A stretch of DNA of 64,000 nt from Aquipuribacter hungaricus. Lineage in GTDB: Bacteria; Actinomycetota; Actinomycetes; Actinomycetales; JBBAYJ01. Positions within the stretch are counted from its first letter, which is position 1, and each line of letters opens with the position of its first letter. Below are positions 17,063 through 25,741 of this stretch, one piece after another. Both the position numbers and the translations under genes were made by a program. The notes below the pieces were generated by a model. The model saw only the letters and a program-made list of their open reading frames with translations, ran no database searches and was not told where the DNA came from. The stretch lies in NCBI RefSeq assembly GCF_042663885.1, contig NZ_JBHSXV010000001.1; one strand, 5' to 3'.

Positions 17063-17872
17063 TCAGGCCCCGAGCGCGGGCCCCTCGTCCTTGAGCGCGA
17101 CCCCGGAGGCACCGAGCTCGCGGGCGGCGTTCAGCAGGGCGGCCACGGTGACGGCCGCGGCCTCGTAGCCGGTGCCGTGGGGCGGGCGGACGTTGGAGAC
17201 GCAGTTGCGCTCGGAGTCCGCCCGCCCCGGCCGCGGGTCCCACGTGAGGTAGACGCCGAGGCTGTCCGCCGCCGACAGCCCCGGCCGCTCGCCGACCAGG
17301 ACCACCACCGCGCGGGCCCCCAGGGCGGCGCCGACCTCGTCGCCCAGGGCCACCCGGGCCTGGCTGGCCAGCACCACCGGGGCGACCACCCAGCCCGGCA
17401 GCCGCGCGAGCAGCGCGGTCACCGTGGGCGCCGCGTGACGGTGCACCGCGAGCGGCGACAGCCCGTCGGCGACGACCACGGCCAGGTCGACGCCGTCCCC
17501 GGGCGGCGGGAACGTCGTCCCGTCGGCGAGCCGGCGCCCCAGGTCCGGGCGCTGCAGGTACGTCGTCCGGTCCGGGGCGGCCGAGGCCACGCAGAGCACG
17601 TCCGCGCCGCCCAGCGCCTCCCGGACCAGCCCGGGCTCGAAGGGAGCGTGGACGGCGTCCTTCGCCGCGGCGTGGGCCGCGCGGAACTCCAGCTCCCTCG
17701 CCGTCGGCAGCGCGTCGCCGGCACGGCCCAGGGCGACCCGGGCGCGGGTGGCCGCGCGCAGCACCTGCCACGGGTCGGAGGTCGGCGTCGTCACCGGGGC
17801 CGGGGTCGTCGACCCGGCGGGCGGGGCCGGTGGGGCCGCTGCGTGGTCGCGCGCGGCGGGGAGCCCGTTCAC
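17063..17872 (-). CDS. eutC: Ethanolamine ammonia-lyase, small subunit
   Basis: 269 residues. The B12-binding small subunit is recognised by TRARVALGRAGDALPTARELEF, VVADGLSPLAVHRHA, VLVGERPGLSAADSLGVYLTWDP and the Cys-containing RNCVSNVRPPHGTGYE. Together with EutB it converts ethanolamine to acetaldehyde and ammonia using adenosylcobalamin. A Pro/Ala-rich N-terminal extension of about 25 residues precedes the conserved part. The GTG start overlaps the eutB stop by 4 bases (GTGA), so it is translationally coupled; it is the last gene of the eat-eutB-eutC operon. Confidence 0.95.
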   Translation of the reverse strand: MNGLPAARDHAAAPPAPPAGSTTPAPVTTPTSDPWQVLRAATRARVALGRAGDALPTARELEFRAAHAAAKDAVHAPFEPGLVREALGGADVLCVASAAPDRTTYLQRPDLGRRLADGTTFPPPGDGVDLAVVVADGLSPLAVHRHAAPTVTALLARLPGWVVAPVVLASQARVALGDEVGAALGARAVVVLVGERPGLSAADSLGVYLTWDPRPGRADSERNCVSNVRPPHGTGYEAAAVTVAALLNAARELGASGVALKDEGPALGA

Positions 17873-19284
17873 GGCGCGGCCGAGGCGAGGAGGGCCCGCG
17901 CGGCGGGGGCGTCGGCGGGCAGCGGGAGCACGTGCCCCGCGTCGTCCATCAGCCCGGTCCGCCGCAGCCACGCCTCGAACTCCGGCGCGGGCCGCAGCCC
18001 GAGCACCTGCCGGGCGGTGAGCACGTCCTGGAAGCTCAGCGACTGGTAGTGCAGCATCACGTCGTCCGAGCCGGGGACCGCGATGACGAACGAGCAGCCG
18101 GCCGCCCCGAGCAGCAGCAGCAGGGCGTCGGTGTCGTCGCCGTCGACGTCGGTGTGGTTGGTGTAGCAGACGTCCACGCCCATCGGCAGGCCGAGGAGCT
18201 TGCCGCAGAAGTGGTCCTCGAGCCCTGCCCGGACGACCTGCTTGCCGTCGTAGAGGTACTCCGGCCCGATGAACCCGACGACGGTGTTGACCAGCAGCGG
18301 GTCGAAGTGGCGGGCGACGCCGTAGGCCCGGCACTCGAGCGTCTGCTGGTCCACGGCCATCTCGTCGACGCCGCGGTGGGCGTCGGCCGACAGCGCCGAG
18401 CCCTGCCCGGTCTCGAAGTACGTGACGTTGCGGCCCACCGTGCCGCGGCCCAGCGCCTCCGCCCCGGCCTTGGCCTCGGCGAGCAATTCGAGGGTGACCC
18501 CGAAGCCGCGGTTGGCCGGCTGCGTCCCGGCCACGGACTGGAACACGAGGTCGACCGGGGCGCCCGCCTCGAGCACCCGCAGCGTGGTGGTGACGTGGGC
18601 GAGCACGCAGGACTGGGTGGGGATCTCGTAGCGGCTGATGACGTCGTCGAGCAGGTGGAGCAGCCGGGTGGTCGCCGCGGGGGAGTCGGTGGCGGGGTTG
18701 ATGCCGACCACGGCGTCCCCGCTGCCGTGGAGCAGGCCGTCGAGCAGCGAGGCGGTGACGCCGGCGGGGTCGTCGGTCGGGTGGTTGGGCTGCAGCCGGC
18801 TGGCCAGCGTGCCGGGCAGCCCGAGCGTGCTCCGCATCCCGGTGACGACGCGCGCCCGCCGCCCGACCGCGACCAGGTCGGCGTTGCGCATGAGCTTGGA
18901 CACCGCGGCGACCATCTCCGGGGTGAGCCCGCGCGCCAGCCCGGTGACCGCCGCCTCGTCGCCCGCCGCGGCCCGGTCGAGCAGCCAGTCCCGGAACCCG
19001 CCGACGGTGAGGTGGGCGACCGGGGCGAAGGCCACCGGGTCGTGGGTGTCCATGATCAGCCGGGTGACGTCGTCCTCCTCGTAGCCGACGACCTGCTCGG
19101 ACAGGAACGTCGTCAGCGGCAGGTCCGCCAGCACCACCTGCGCCGCCACCCGCTCGGCGGCCGAGCCGGCCGCGCAGCCGGCGAGCACGTCGCCGGAGCG
19201 CAGCGGCGTCGCCTTGGCCATGAGGTCGACGAGGCCGCGGAACTCCCACGTCGTGCCGGCCAGCGTGGTGCGGCGGACCGTCAC
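17869..19284 (-). CDS. eutB: Ethanolamine ammonia-lyase, large subunit
   Basis: 471 residues, the usual EutB length, forming the TIM-barrel catalytic subunit. Recognisable segments include GLTPEMVAAVSKLMRNADL, LQPNHPTDDPAGV, VVGINPATDSP, IPTQSCVLAHVTTT, YFETGQGSALSADAH and DVCYTNHTDVDGDDTD. It binds ethanolamine and performs the radical rearrangement with the cobalamin held by EutC. Both gene borders are 4-base GTGA overlaps, with the permease upstream and eutC downstream. No microcompartment shell, reactivase (EutA) or EutR-type regulator is present nearby. Confidence 0.96.
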   Translation of the reverse strand: MTVRRTTLAGTTWEFRGLVDLMAKATPLRSGDVLAGCAAGSAAERVAAQVVLADLPLTTFLSEQVVGYEEDDVTRLIMDTHDPVAFAPVAHLTVGGFRDWLLDRAAAGDEAAVTGLARGLTPEMVAAVSKLMRNADLVAVGRRARVVTGMRSTLGLPGTLASRLQPNHPTDDPAGVTASLLDGLLHGSGDAVVGINPATDSPAATTRLLHLLDDVISRYEIPTQSCVLAHVTTTLRVLEAGAPVDLVFQSVAGTQPANRGFGVTLELLAEAKAGAEALGRGTVGRNVTYFETGQGSALSADAHRGVDEMAVDQQTLECRAYGVARHFDPLLVNTVVGFIGPEYLYDGKQVVRAGLEDHFCGKLLGLPMGVDVCYTNHTDVDGDDTDALLLLLGAAGCSFVIAVPGSDDVMLHYQSLSFQDVLTARQVLGLRPAPEFEAWLRRTGLMDDAGHVLPLPADAPAARALLASAAP

Positions 19285-20798
19285 CGCAGGTCCACCTCGG
19301 CCGCGGCGAGGGCGGCGAACTCCTCCTCCGGTGCGGCGGCGACCAGGTGGTGGCGGCTGTACAGGCCGAAGTAGGCCAGGAAGCCGGCGTAGACGACCAG
19401 GGTGAGCAGCGCGGCGCGGGAGTCGACGATGAAGGTCGCCACCACGGCCGCGGCGGCCAGGACCAGGGCGACGCCGGTCGTCCCGGTGCCGCCGGGGGTG
19501 CGGTACGGCCGCTCGAGGTCGGGCTCGCGGCGGCGCAGGACGATGTGGCTCACCATCATGAGCACGTACGACACGGTGGCGCCGAAGACGGCCATGTTGA
19601 GCAGCATGGCCCCCTGGCCGGTGAGCGAAAGCAGGAAGCCGACGGCGCCGGGGACGAGCAGGGCGAGCACCGGGGCCTTCCGGGCGTTGGTCACCGACAG
19701 CGCCCGCGGCAGGTAGCCGGCGCGGGACAGCGCGAAGGTCTGCCGGGAGTAGGCGTAGACGATGCCGAAGAAGCTCGCGACCAGGCCCACCAGGCCCGCG
19801 TAGTTGACCAGGGTGACCAGCCACGACGGCAGCCCGGCCGCGGCGAGCGCGTCGACCGGCGGGTTGCCCGAGGAGGCCATGGCCTGCGCGCCCCCGGCGC
19901 CGGGGGTGACGACGAGCATGAGGAGGGCGAGCACGACGAGCAGCCCCATCGCGGCGAGGATGCCGCGCGGCATGGACCGGGCCGGGTCCTTGGCCTCCTC
20001 CGCGGCGAGCGGCACCGACTCCACCGCGAGGAAGAACCAGATGGCGAACGGGAACGCCGCCCAGACCCCGAGCACGCCGTTCGGGAACAGCGCGTTCGCC
20101 CCGGCGGCGTCGGAGACGGGGATGTCGGTGAGGTTGGCCGCGTCGAAGGCCGGCACGGCGGCGACGAGGAACACCACCAGGCCGAGCACGGCGACGACCG
20201 CGACGGCGAGCATGACCGTGAGCGCCTCGCCGACGCCGAGCAGGTGGATGCCGACGAACAGCGCGTAGACGGCCAGGTACACCCACCAGCCGTCGGTGAT
20301 GCCGAACAGCCCCAGCGCCTCGACGTAGGCGCCGACGAACGTGGCGATGGCCGCCGGGGCGATGGCGTACTCGACGAGCACGGCGATCCCGGTGGCGTAC
20401 CCGCCCCACGGGCCCAGCGCCCGCCGGGCGAAGGTGTAGCCGCCGCCCGCGGTCGGCAGGGCCGAGCCCATCTCCGCCAGGCCGAGCACCATGCACGAGT
20501 ACATGACGGCCATGAGGACGGTGGCCACGAGCAGCCCGCCGAAGCCGCCCTCGGCCAGGCCGAAGTTCCAGCCCGCGTAGTCGCCGGAGATCACCGCGGA
20601 CACGCCCACCCCGGCCAGCAGCACCCAGCCGGCCGTGCCGGTGCGCAGCTGCCGCCGGGCGAGGTAGCCGTCGGTGTCGGTCGTGCCGCCGGGCGCGGCG
20701 CCACCGGGGCCGTGGTCGGCGGCTGCCGGTCCCGCGGGCGCCCCCACGACGCTGAGGCCGGGTCCGGCGGTCGGGGGTGCGGTCGTCTTCTCGCTCAT
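19281..20798 (-). CDS. eat: Ethanolamine permease (APC superfamily)
   Basis: 505 residues with 12 predicted membrane segments after a 45-residue hydrophilic, Pro/Ala-rich N-terminus. The segments SAVISGDYAGWNFGLAEGGFGG and GLAEMGSALPTAGGGYTFARRALG, plus FLAVESVPLAAEEAKDPARSMPRG, are characteristic of the eat-type ethanolamine transporters. It is the first gene of an operon with eutB and eutC, which supports the substrate. ATG 20798 is the annotated start; no convincing ribosome site is seen. The 131 bases to the divergent S4-domain gene hold the operon promoter, which I could not locate. Confidence 0.9.
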   Translation of the reverse strand: MSEKTTAPPTAGPGLSVVGAPAGPAAADHGPGGAAPGGTTDTDGYLARRQLRTGTAGWVLLAGVGVSAVISGDYAGWNFGLAEGGFGGLLVATVLMAVMYSCMVLGLAEMGSALPTAGGGYTFARRALGPWGGYATGIAVLVEYAIAPAAIATFVGAYVEALGLFGITDGWWVYLAVYALFVGIHLLGVGEALTVMLAVAVVAVLGLVVFLVAAVPAFDAANLTDIPVSDAAGANALFPNGVLGVWAAFPFAIWFFLAVESVPLAAEEAKDPARSMPRGILAAMGLLVVLALLMLVVTPGAGGAQAMASSGNPPVDALAAAGLPSWLVTLVNYAGLVGLVASFFGIVYAYSRQTFALSRAGYLPRALSVTNARKAPVLALLVPGAVGFLLSLTGQGAMLLNMAVFGATVSYVLMMVSHIVLRRREPDLERPYRTPGGTGTTGVALVLAAAAVVATFIVDSRAALLTLVVYAGFLAYFGLYSRHHLVAAAPEEEFAALAAAEVDLR

Positions 20799-20929
20799 GG
20801 CGGGGTCCCTCGCTCGGCAGGCCCCGGGATGCGGGGGCGCGCCGATCCTCGGCCCGCCGGTGGCCGGGCCCGTGTCCGCCGTGTTGCGCCGGCGTGAACT
20901 GTGCCCCGCGGACCTGGGATGCTCCCCGG

Positions 20930-21136
20930 GTGCGAGAGGTGCAGATCACCGGGGACTCCATCCGGCTCGGCCAGCTGCTCAGGCTGGCCGACGCGGTCGA
21001 CGCCGGCAGCGACGTCAAGCAGCTGCTCGCGACCGGAGAGGTGACCGTCAACGGCGAGGTCGAGACCCGCCGCGGCCGGCAGCTCGCCCGCGGCGACGAG
21101 GTCTCCACCCGCGCCGAGGACCTCAAGGTCGTCTGA
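20930..21136 (+). CDS. Small S4-domain RNA-binding protein (YbcJ-like)
   Basis: 68 residues consisting of a single S4 RNA-binding fold: IRLGQLLRLADAVDAGSDVKQLLATGEVTVNGEVETRRGRQL, then a short basic/acidic tail. Such proteins bind structured RNA, probably rRNA, but their targets are poorly known. GTG 20930 has no Shine-Dalgarno; GATGCT (20918-20923) sits 6 bases upstream as expected for a leaderless transcript. It is divergent from the ethanolamine operon and unrelated to it in function. Confidence 0.85.
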   Translation: MREVQITGDSIRLGQLLRLADAVDAGSDVKQLLATGEVTVNGEVETRRGRQLARGDEVSTRAEDLKVV

Positions 21137-21326
21137 CCCGGTCGCCCTCGGCCCACGCCTCCTGACGGCCGCGCGCCGCCGGGACGGCGGTCCCGGTAGG
21201 GGCGGGTCCCGCCGGGGCCCGCGACCTTGCACCGATGCGTGGTCCGAGGGGTGTCGGACCGTGCATCACCGCAACCTCGGCGGACCGACGGACCGCCCGA
21301 CGGACGCACGTTCCCCCCACGCACGG

Positions 21327-21352
21327 ACGGCCGCCCCCGGAGGGACGGCCGT
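21327..21352 (-). terminator. Hairpin downstream of the symporter gene
   Basis: An inverted repeat (gacggcc / ggccgtc) surrounds a C/G-rich loop in the 263-base gap between the S4-domain gene and the symporter, two genes that converge here. This gap also holds several short direct repeats around GGACGG/GACGGAC, and no ORF that I can support. Confidence 0.35.
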
Positions 21353-21399
21353 CGGTCGTGCAGGGTCGTGCAGGCGGCCGGCCTGCGGCCGCGGGTGCC

Positions 21400-22821
21400 T
21401 CAGGCGCGGGCGGGCTCGCGGTCGCGCAGGTCCACCGGTCCGGCGTCGGGCGTGCCGGGGGTGACGCCGTCGGTGACGACGGCCGCGGGAGAGGTCTCGA
21501 CGTCCTCGTCCGCGAACGGGTCCGCGGCGTTGGCGGCGGTGTACCGGTCGACGTCGAGGATGCCCTCGCGCTTGGCGACGATGGTCGGGACCAGCGCCTG
21601 GCCCGCGACGTTGACCGCGGTGCGGCCCATGTCGAGGATCGGGTCGACGGCCAGCAGCAGGCCGACACCCTCCAGGGGCAGGCCCAGCGTGGACAGCGTG
21701 AGGGTGAGCATGACGACCGCGCCGGTGAGCCCCGCGGTCGCGGCGGAGCCGACGACGGAGACGAAGGCGATCAGCAGGTAGTCGGTCAGGCCGAGGTCCA
21801 CCCCGAAGAACTGGGCGACGAAGATCGCGGCGAGCGCCGGGTAGATCGCGGCGCAGCCGTCCATCTTGGTCGTGGCGCCCAGCGGCACCGCGAAGCCGGC
21901 GTAGGCGCGCGGGACGCCGAGGTTCTGGACGGTGACGCGCTCGGTGACCGGCAGGGTGCCGATGGACGAGCGGGAGACGAAGGCCAGCTGGATGGCCGGC
22001 CAGGCACCCGCGAAGTAGCGCAGCGGGTTGAGGCCGTGGGCGCGCAGCAGCACCGGGTACAGGACGAACAGGACCAGCGCGAGGCCGACGTAGACCGCGA
22101 CGACGAAGGTGCCGAGCGGGGCGAGGGCGTCCCAGCCGTACTGGGCGACCGCGTTGCCGAGCAGGCCGACGGTGCCGATCGGGGACAGCCGGATGACCCA
22201 CCACAGGACCTTCTGCACGATCGCCAGGGCGGAGCGGGCGAAGCCGAGGAACGGCTCGGCGGCGGGGCCGACCTTGAGGGCGGCGACGCCGACGGCGATG
22301 GCCACGACGATGATCTGCAGGACGTTGAACGACAGGCCGGTGGAGAAGACGCCCGCCTCGTCCGACGACGTGGAGGCCTCCAGGCCCAGGACGTTCGCCG
22401 GCACGATGCCGGTGAGGAAGTCCAGCCAGGAGCCGCTGCGGCCGGGGTCGGCGGCGGCGGAGGAGTCCACCGAGGTGTTGAGGCCCGGGTCGGTCAGCAG
22501 GCCCAGGCCGATGCCGATGCCGACGGAGACCAGCGCGGTGATGGCGAACCACAGCAGGGTCTGCCCGGCCAGGCGGGCCGCGTTGGTGACCTGCCGGAGG
22601 TTGGCGATGCTGGCGACGATGGCCAGGAACACCAGCGGCGGGACGATGGCGCGCAGCAGGGCGACGAACGACGAGCCGACGGTCGCGAGCGTCGTCGCGA
22701 GCCAGTTGTCGGGAGGGGTACCAGGTCCCATCTCGCGCGCGACGAGGCCGAGCACCACGCCGAGGACGAGACCGATGAGGACCTGCGCGCCGAACGGGAC
22801 GCGCGGGAGCGACTTCAGCAC
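21400..22821 (-). CDS. Dicarboxylate/amino acid:cation symporter (DAACS), possibly cystine uptake
   Basis: 473 residues, DAACS family. Eight membrane segments plus two re-entrant loops are expected; IVPPLVFLAIVASI, the serine-rich loop SRSSIGTLPVTERV and the substrate-site segment GATTKMDGCAAIYPALAAIF are visible. That last segment mixes the dicarboxylate/glutamate pattern (MDG) with the TcyP-like CAxIYPA pattern, so cystine is a plausible substrate. Two upstream signals support a sulfur role: a Cys-containing leader peptide (22926-23006) and a perfect SigR-type promoter (23082-23107). GTG 22821 has GGAAGG 8 bases upstream. An unusually long charged C-terminal tail of about 55 residues follows the last segment. 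Confidence 0.85.
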   Translation of the reverse strand: MLKSLPRVPFGAQVLIGLVLGVVLGLVAREMGPGTPPDNWLATTLATVGSSFVALLRAIVPPLVFLAIVASIANLRQVTNAARLAGQTLLWFAITALVSVGIGIGLGLLTDPGLNTSVDSSAAADPGRSGSWLDFLTGIVPANVLGLEASTSSDEAGVFSTGLSFNVLQIIVVAIAVGVAALKVGPAAEPFLGFARSALAIVQKVLWWVIRLSPIGTVGLLGNAVAQYGWDALAPLGTFVVAVYVGLALVLFVLYPVLLRAHGLNPLRYFAGAWPAIQLAFVSRSSIGTLPVTERVTVQNLGVPRAYAGFAVPLGATTKMDGCAAIYPALAAIFVAQFFGVDLGLTDYLLIAFVSVVGSAATAGLTGAVVMLTLTLSTLGLPLEGVGLLLAVDPILDMGRTAVNVAGQALVPTIVAKREGILDVDRYTAANAADPFADEDVETSPAAVVTDGVTPGTPDAGPVDLRDREPARA

Positions 22822-22841
22822 AGGGTGTGCCTTCCGGGACG

Positions 22842-22859
22842 GGGGAGCGCGGGCTCCCC
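22842..22859 (-). other. Hairpin in the symporter leader
   Basis: A 7-bp stem (ggggagc / gctcccc) with a 4-base loop lies between the leader-peptide stop and the symporter ribosome site (GGAAGG). It could be one arm of an attenuator or a translational switch; no alternative pairing was worked out. Confidence 0.35.
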
Positions 22860-22925
22860 GGTGGACGTGCGGAGGGGACGACCAGGCCCGTCTGCGGGCG
22901 GTCGGAGGTGCCGGGCAGGTGTCGC

Positions 22926-23006
22926 TCAGGGGCGACAGGCGCTGCTCGCGGTCCTCTCCAGGTCGACGTGCAGGCGCTCCGTGAGGTCCCAGAGGTTGCC
23001 GGTCAC
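22926..23006 (-). CDS. Leader peptide (26 aa, HVDL type) upstream of the symporter
   Basis: GTG 23006 opens a 26-codon ORF whose product contains RLHVDLER and ends SSACRP. Small actinobacterial leader peptides with an (R)LHVDL core and a C-terminal Cys-Arg-Pro are commonly found before sulfur-metabolism and transport genes, where Cys-codon stalling is thought to control the downstream operon. It lies 105 bases upstream of the symporter and downstream of the SigR-type promoter, so it would be on the same transcript. Only one Cys codon is present, and the ribosome site is weak (GGTGG). Confidence 0.65.
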   Translation of the reverse strand: MTGNLWDLTERLHVDLERTASSACRP

Positions 23007-23081
23007 GCCACCGGGTGCCGTCGCCCGACCACGCGCGGTGAGCGCGGGGTCGCAGGGCAGGACGGGGGTCACGCCGGTGCG

Positions 23082-23107
23082 AACCGGGCCCCCCCGGCAC
23101 CTATTCC
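23082..23107 (-). promoter_or_regulatory. SigR-type promoter (GGAAT-N18-GTT) for leader peptide and symporter
   Basis: On the minus strand GGGAAT is followed by exactly 18 bases and GTT (complement of 23103-23107 and 23082-23084), a perfect match to the SigR consensus. The predicted transcript starts near 23075, runs through the leader ORF at 23006, and reaches the symporter at 22821. Confidence 0.6.
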
Positions 23108-23259
23108 CGCCCGTCGCCTGTCGTCGGCGCCCGTCCGGTGGACCGCCCCCCCGCGCACCGCCCGTTCGCGGACCGGGCCCGGGGTCCGGCATCATGGCCC
23201 CTCGCCGCCTCGGGCGGCGGACGACGACGTGGCCCCGGGCGGGGCGGTGGGAGCAGCTG

Positions 23260-25734
23260 GTGACGGGGAGCCCCGTAGGTCGTCAGGGCACGGGCCCCTC
23301 GGGCACGTGGGCGGAGGAGCCCGGTCGTCTGCGCTCGGCGACACGGTTCCGCCACGCCTCCGGCGACCACCCGGCGGTCAACCGCCTCGCGGCCCTGGCG
23401 GCGCAGCTGCTGCGGGCCGCCCACGCACAGGTCTCGCTGCTCACCGACGTCCAGACCGTCGCGGGCGGCACCGGCCTCCGCGCGGGCGCCGTGGGGTCCG
23501 AGGGCCCGCTGGGCGACTCGCTGTGCACGGTCACCGCCGCCAGCGGCGGACCTCTCGTCGTCCCTGACGCCACGGCCGACGTGCGGGTGTCCGCGCTGCC
23601 GCCCGTGCTCGACGGCACTGTCCGGGCCTATCTCGGGGTCCCCCTGGTGGCGCGCGGCGCCGTCGTGGGGGCCATGTGCGTCTTCGGTGCGGAGCCGAGG
23701 GCCTGGACCGAGGAGGAGGTCGGGATCCTCGAGCAGCTCGCCGCCTCGGTGGTGTCGGAGCTGGAGCTCCGGGCCCTGGACGTGGAGCTGGAGACCGACC
23801 GCCTGCTGTGGGAGCTGGCCATCGACGCCGGCGGGGTCGGCACCTTCGACTGGGACCTGCAGAGCGGGGTCCTCAGCTGGGACGACCGGCTCGTCGCCCT
23901 GTTCGGGTACACCCGCGACAGCTTCGACGAGAGCATCGAGGCCTTCCAGGCCCGCGTGCACCCCGCCGACCGCGACCGGGTGGCCGCGGCGCTGCAGGGC
24001 GCCATCGACACCGCGGGCGTGTACGAGTCGGAGTACCGGGTGCTGCTGCCCGACGGCCGGACCCGCTGGGTGGGGGCGCGCGGCCGGGCGCTGCCGGACG
24101 AGCACGGTCTCAGCGTGCGCGTCGTCGGCGCCGCCTACGACACCTCGGCCCGGCGGGACTCCGAGGCCCGGGTGGCCCGGGTGCTCGAGTCGATGTCGGC
24201 GGCCTTCTACTCCCTGGACCGCGGGTGGCGGTTCACCTACGTCAACGCCGAGGCGGAGCGGCTGCTCGGCCGACCGCGCTCGGAGCTGCTCGGCGGCGTC
24301 ATCTGGGAGCTGTTCCCCGGCACGGTCGGCTCGGCCTTCGAGAGCGGGTACCGCTCGGCGATGGAGGACGGGGTGCAGGTCACCTTCGACGCCTACTACC
24401 CCGCGCCGCTGGACGGCTGGTACGAGCTGCGCGTCTGGCCGGGCGACGACGGCATCAGCGTGTACTTCCTGGAGATCAGCGAGCGCCGGGCGGCGCAGAC
24501 GCAGCTGCAGGTCGCCGCGGCGCAGGCCTCGCTGCTGGCCGAGGTGACGTCCGGCCTCACCGAGACCGTCGACCCGGAGGTCCAGGCCGAGCGGCTGGCG
24601 CGCATGGTGGTCCCGACGCTGGGCACCTGGGCCCGGGTGGTGCTGCTCGAGGACGACCCGCGCAGCCGGGACCACGACGGCGTCCGGACGGTCGCGACCT
24701 GGCCCTCCGCCGACGTCGCCGACGACGGGCGTGCCGGGGCGGCCGACGCCCACGGGGGACCGGAGGAGGACGGGGGGCTGGGGGAGACCTTCGAGCTGCG
24801 TGCCCGGGGGAGGACCCTCGGGCGGCTCGTGCTCGGTCCGGACGGCACCGGCACGGCCGGCTCCCGGGGCCCGCGGGCCGAGGAGGTCGTCGCCCGCGCC
24901 GCGCTGGCGCTGGACAACGCCCGCCTGCACCGCCAGCGGCGCCACCTCGTGGAGGAGCTGCAGCGGTCCATGCTCACCGAGCCGCCGCAGCCGGACCACC
25001 TGCAGGTGACGGTGCGGTACCGGCCCGCGGCGGACGACGTCCAGGTCGGCGGCGACTGGTACGACGCGTTCCTGCAGCCGGACGGCGCCACCGTGCTCGT
25101 CATCGGCGACGTCGTCGGCCACGACAGCGCGGCCGCCGCCGCGATGGCCCAGGTCCGCACCCTGCTGCGGGCCGTCGCGGCCGACCGCGGCGAGGCCCCC
25201 GCCCGGGTGCTCACGCGCGTGGACACGGTGATGGACACGCTCCAGGTCGTCTCCACCGCCACGGTCGTCGTCGCCCGCCTGGAGCAGACCGAGGAGGAGC
25301 TCCTCCGCGGGGTGAGCCGGCTGCGGTGGGCCAACGCGGGGCACCCGCCGCCCGTGCTGCTCGGCGCGGACGGCTCGACCAGGGTCCTCGAGGCCGACGA
25401 GGCGGACCTGCTGCTCGGCATCGACCCCGGGACCGGGCGCGCCGACCGCGAGGTCCTCGTCGAGCGCGGCAGCACGCTGCTGCTCTACACCGACGGCCTC
25501 GTCGAGCGTCGCGGGCAGTCCCTGGACGAGGGCATCGCGCTGCTGCGGACCCGGCTGGAGGAGCTGGCGGACCTGCCCCTGGACGAGCTCTGCGACCGGC
25601 TGCTCGACCGGCTGGTGCCGGAGCGGGCGGACGACGACGTCGCCCTGGTCGCGGTGCGGCTGCACCCTCAGGACCGGCCGCGCCCCCCCGAGGCGGGGCC
25701 GGGCACCGGGTCGAGGAACGTGCCGGCAGGCTGA
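23260..25734 (+). CDS. PP2C/SpoIIE serine phosphatase with GAF and PAS sensor domains
   Basis: About 824 residues. Domain order: GAF (about 25-165), PAS (about 185-295, with FDWDLQSGVLSWDDRLVALFGY), a second PAS (about 305-415), a divergent GAF-like region, and a C-terminal SpoIIE phosphatase (about 585-805). Phosphatase motifs are intact: VGGDWYDAF, VIGDVVGHD, ANAGHPPPVLL, LYTDGLVERR and DDVALVAV. Such proteins dephosphorylate anti-anti-sigma factors in stress and signalling switches. GTG 23260 is chosen for its GGGAG 6 bases upstream; ATG 23194 would add 22 residues. It converges with the anti-sigma kinase at 25742, 7 bases away, a likely partner. Confidence 0.88.
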   Translation: MTGSPVGRQGTGPSGTWAEEPGRLRSATRFRHASGDHPAVNRLAALAAQLLRAAHAQVSLLTDVQTVAGGTGLRAGAVGSEGPLGDSLCTVTAASGGPLVVPDATADVRVSALPPVLDGTVRAYLGVPLVARGAVVGAMCVFGAEPRAWTEEEVGILEQLAASVVSELELRALDVELETDRLLWELAIDAGGVGTFDWDLQSGVLSWDDRLVALFGYTRDSFDESIEAFQARVHPADRDRVAAALQGAIDTAGVYESEYRVLLPDGRTRWVGARGRALPDEHGLSVRVVGAAYDTSARRDSEARVARVLESMSAAFYSLDRGWRFTYVNAEAERLLGRPRSELLGGVIWELFPGTVGSAFESGYRSAMEDGVQVTFDAYYPAPLDGWYELRVWPGDDGISVYFLEISERRAAQTQLQVAAAQASLLAEVTSGLTETVDPEVQAERLARMVVPTLGTWARVVLLEDDPRSRDHDGVRTVATWPSADVADDGRAGAADAHGGPEEDGGLGETFELRARGRTLGRLVLGPDGTGTAGSRGPRAEEVVARAALALDNARLHRQRRHLVEELQRSMLTEPPQPDHLQVTVRYRPAADDVQVGGDWYDAFLQPDGATVLVIGDVVGHDSAAAAAMAQVRTLLRAVAADRGEAPARVLTRVDTVMDTLQVVSTATVVVARLEQTEEELLRGVSRLRWANAGHPPPVLLGADGSTRVLEADEADLLLGIDPGTGRADREVLVERGSTLLLYTDGLVERRGQSLDEGIALLRTRLEELADLPLDELCDRLLDRLVPERADDDVALVAVRLHPQDRPRPPEAGPGTGSRNVPAG

Positions 25735-25741
25735 GCGCCGC

